A stretch of DNA of 64,000 bases, taken from IMG/VR virus record IMGVR_UViG_3300043446_002337, positions 19,769 through 83,768 of that record; one strand, written 5' to 3'. The translations under genes and the position numbers were made by a program. The notes under the pieces are model-generated. The model did no database searches. It was not told the DNA's origin and saw nothing but the letters and a program-made list of their open reading frames with translations. Numbering within the stretch: the first letter of the stretch is position 1; every line of letters starts with the position of its first letter. Positions 62,238 through 64,000 of the stretch are shown in pieces. The DNA comes from a virus.

Positions 62238-62242
62238 ATATT

Positions 62243-63781
62243 ATGATAACCCCGCTCAGCAATCGTCCAAAGATAACACCGAATGATATCCTCCAAGGAT
62301 ACGTTATAAGATATTTTGTACAAAATATTTCTATCCCAACAGTTGTTGAAATAGATAAAAATCAATATGATGTAATTAAAAAAGACCCACATTATAATGG
62401 TATAGAAATTAAATGGATTATTGATGGATTTGCAAATGATATCTTAGCATCAGATGGGAAAATCATCTATGGAACAAAACATAAGAACACGGTCACCACA
62501 CAATTCTATGATAAGAAATTACCAGGATTAGCTAGATTATTATCCAATTCATTAGAGTATTTCCAAGGAACTAGAAATCCAGAATTGGTTGTTCCAACAA
62601 CTCAACCAATGTATAATTCCGATGTTGCGGGTACGGGCACTGGTAGAACATTTACTAACTGGACATTTATACCACCAGTAGTCACACCCCCAACATCATC
62701 GTCTTATACCGTACTAAATTTAGCACAAGGCGAAAGTAGTACATTCGTATTAAGAAGTGACAATACGTTATGGTCGTGGGGATGGAATGGTGAAGGTGAA
62801 TTAGGATTAGGTTTAGATACAGTATCCTATGAAAACGTATTTACACCAACACAAGTTACTGGTGCGTGGAATGATGTACAGGCAGGTCCATATACTATGT
62901 TTGCTATAAAATCAGATAATACCTTGTGGGCGGCCGGGTCTAACACAAACGGTCAGTTGGGTGTTGGCGATACGGTAAATAAAAATAATATGACACAAGT
63001 ATCTGGTACTAACTGGTCTAAGGTTGCACCATCTATAAATTATGGTACCCATACATTAGGATTGAAAACGACCGGAACATTGTGGGCATGGGGTGATAAC
63101 GCAAATGGTGAATTAGGTAATGGAACAACGGGTGGAAATGAAACATCACCTATACAAATTGGGTCTGATACTAACTGGTCGTATATTCACGCCGCGTATC
63201 TACGTTCATTCGCTATTAAAACTACTGGAACCTTGTGGGGTTGGGGTAAGAATACTAGTGGAGAATTAGGTGATGGGACTTCTACTTCGCACAATACTCC
63301 TACTCAAGTTGGGGCATATTCGGATTGGACAAAAATTGCAAGTACGTGGCATACATCATTTGGTATCCGTAGTAACGGAACACTATGGGGTACAGGTAAC
63401 CTTTCCGCTATATTAAATGTAGCGGATACGGATACATTTACACAAATAGGGTCGGATACAAACTGGTCTGATATTGTTTGTGGATATGAACAATGTTATG
63501 CTACAAAAACTACTGGTCAAGTGTATGTGTGGGGATATAATGGTAGTGAATACTGTCTGGGATTGGGAGATACCAGTAATAGAGATACTCCTACAATTAT
63601 CAATGCCGATACTGATTGGTCATTGGTTCGTGCAGGAACTTATAGTGGACTCGCAACTAATGGTGGTAATATAACAGTTTGGGGTGATATGTTTGGTGAT
63701 TATCACGGTGTGTCAGACCAAGGTACTGCGGTATCTGTACCAACTACATCCGACTTTTCAAATACATTATTGACTCCTTGA
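62243..63781 (+). CDS. Structural protein with RCC1-type beta-propeller
   Basis: This 512-aa protein has an N-terminal 115-residue structural domain (VIRYFVQNISIPTVVEIDK, then IEIKWIIDGFANDILASDGK). The remainder consists of RCC1 repeats: NTLWSWGWNGEGELGLG, NTLWAAGSNTNGQLGVGD, GTLWAWGDNANGELGNG, GTLWGWGKNTSGELGDG and a last QVYVWGYNGSEYCLGLGD. These would make a six- or seven-bladed propeller of about 375 residues. It follows the hub gene by 5 nt, so it is likely baseplate-associated. Its stop overlaps the next promoter. Confidence 0.85.
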   Translation: MITPLSNRPKITPNDILQGYVIRYFVQNISIPTVVEIDKNQYDVIKKDPHYNGIEIKWIIDGFANDILASDGKIIYGTKHKNTVTTQFYDKKLPGLARLLSNSLEYFQGTRNPELVVPTTQPMYNSDVAGTGTGRTFTNWTFIPPVVTPPTSSSYTVLNLAQGESSTFVLRSDNTLWSWGWNGEGELGLGLDTVSYENVFTPTQVTGAWNDVQAGPYTMFAIKSDNTLWAAGSNTNGQLGVGDTVNKNNMTQVSGTNWSKVAPSINYGTHTLGLKTTGTLWAWGDNANGELGNGTTGGNETSPIQIGSDTNWSYIHAAYLRSFAIKTTGTLWGWGKNTSGELGDGTSTSHNTPTQVGAYSDWTKIASTWHTSFGIRSNGTLWGTGNLSAILNVADTDTFTQIGSDTNWSDIVCGYEQCYATKTTGQVYVWGYNGSEYCLGLGDTSNRDTPTIINADTDWSLVRAGTYSGLATNGGNITVWGDMFGDYHGVSDQGTAVSVPTTSDFSNTLLTP

Positions 63782-63806
63782 CAAACATATACTACTATAC
63801 TATATT
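63778..63806 (+). promoter_or_regulatory. Sigma70-like promoter, twin of 20969
   Basis: TTGACA (63778-63783), a 17-nt spacer and TATATT (63801-63806) are identical in hexamers and spacing to the accessory-block promoter. The -35 overlaps the stop codon of the RCC1 gene. The next ATG is at 63835. Confidence 0.8.
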
Positions 63807-63834
63807 TCAATTATAATATATTATTGAGGAACCA

Positions 63835-64000
63835 ATGGTTATTACGACACAAGCAGATTTGACACAACTACATAACCGCCTTCGGGAAGAGACTGCGTAT
63901 GTCTATCCCGTGGCGGTTGACGCATTTCTGCACTCTTCGCAGAATCGTGTAGCGTCACTCCATTTCCTTTTCGATGATGGAACCTCGTATACCGTATCGG
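63835..64000 (+). CDS. Unknown protein, cut by window end
   Basis: The first 55 residues of a protein starting MVITTQADLTQLHNRLREET are visible before the window ends. TTGAGGAA gives the ribosome site. The visible part is soluble and has no recognisable motif. It is driven by a sigma70-like promoter and so is probably not a late structural gene. Codon use is more GC-rich (ACC, CTC, CGG) than in the accessory block. Confidence 0.75.
   Translation, partial: MVITTQADLTQLHNRLREETAYVYPVAVDAFLHSSQNRVASLHFLFDDGTSYTVS

Noticed and set aside
1-64000. tRNA genes, integrase, attachment sites, insertion sequences
   Set aside because: No cloverleaf-like segment, recombinase or transposase reading frame was recognised. 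Gaps between genes are too short to hold such elements.

Overview
The window is part of the genome of a large T4-like (gp23-type) contractile-tailed phage. The evidence is a gp23-type capsid C-terminus followed by recognisable homologues of T4 gp13, gp14, gp15, gp18 and gp19. A second structural block carries gp26-, gp51-, gp29-, gp48/54- and gp53-like baseplate and hub genes. All genes supported here lie on the + strand, are tightly packed and often overlap by ATGA. No tRNA, integrase or CRISPR array was seen. Compared with T4 the order is rearranged: 13-14-15-18-19 follow 23. The long GTSGSSG-repeat fibres and the accessory gene content resemble environmental (marine or freshwater) T4-like phages, but the host cannot be read from the sequence.

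Layout. 1-6.9 kb: capsid, neck, sheath and tube genes, with terminators at 1166 and 6913. 7.0-21.0 kb: a tail-fibre locus with four large or medium fibre proteins plus small ones. Eight Gly-Ser-Thr collagen-like blocks occur in three of the fibres, and the last fibre ends in an S74 self-cleaving chaperone. 21.0-48.8 kb: an AT-rich accessory block of about 33 genes behind a strong sigma70-like promoter at 20969. It encodes glycosyltransferase-like proteins (one GT-A type and a family of four paralogues), three radical SAM enzymes, three sugar-nucleotide epimerases, an RmlC-like epimerase, a split thiamine-diphosphate enzyme, three SGNH hydrolases, a NodU/TobZ-type carbamoyltransferase, a 2OG-Fe(II) oxygenase and a methyltransferase. 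It also holds HAD phosphatases, APS kinase plus sulfotransferase, a nucleotidyltransferase, a QueC-like PP-loop ATPase and a subtilase. 48.8-51.9 kb: a zinc-ribbon protein, a structural protein and three short collagen-like proteins. 51.9-54.0 kb: a sigma70-like promoter, a small gene and an SNF2/HARP-type helicase. 54.1-63.8 kb: baseplate hub, tape measure, LysM wedge protein, a hub protein fused to an M15 peptidase, and an RCC1-propeller protein. 63.78 kb to the end: a third sigma70-like promoter and the start of another gene.

Regulation visible in the sequence. Structural units are preceded, 24-34 nt before the start codon, by TATTTATT or TATTTATA. This is the reverse complement of the T4 late promoter box, or close to it. 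The accessory block, the helicase unit and the last partial gene instead carry TTGACA/TATATT-type promoters whose -35 box in two cases overlaps the preceding stop codon.

How the genes may work together. The accessory block looks like a complete route for making, decorating (acyl, carbamoyl, sulfate, methyl, hydroxyl) and transferring an unusual glycan. It lies directly downstream of extremely Ser/Thr-rich fibre proteins. Two readings are plausible: the phage glycosylates its own fibres, or it remodels the host surface polysaccharide. Both are inference.
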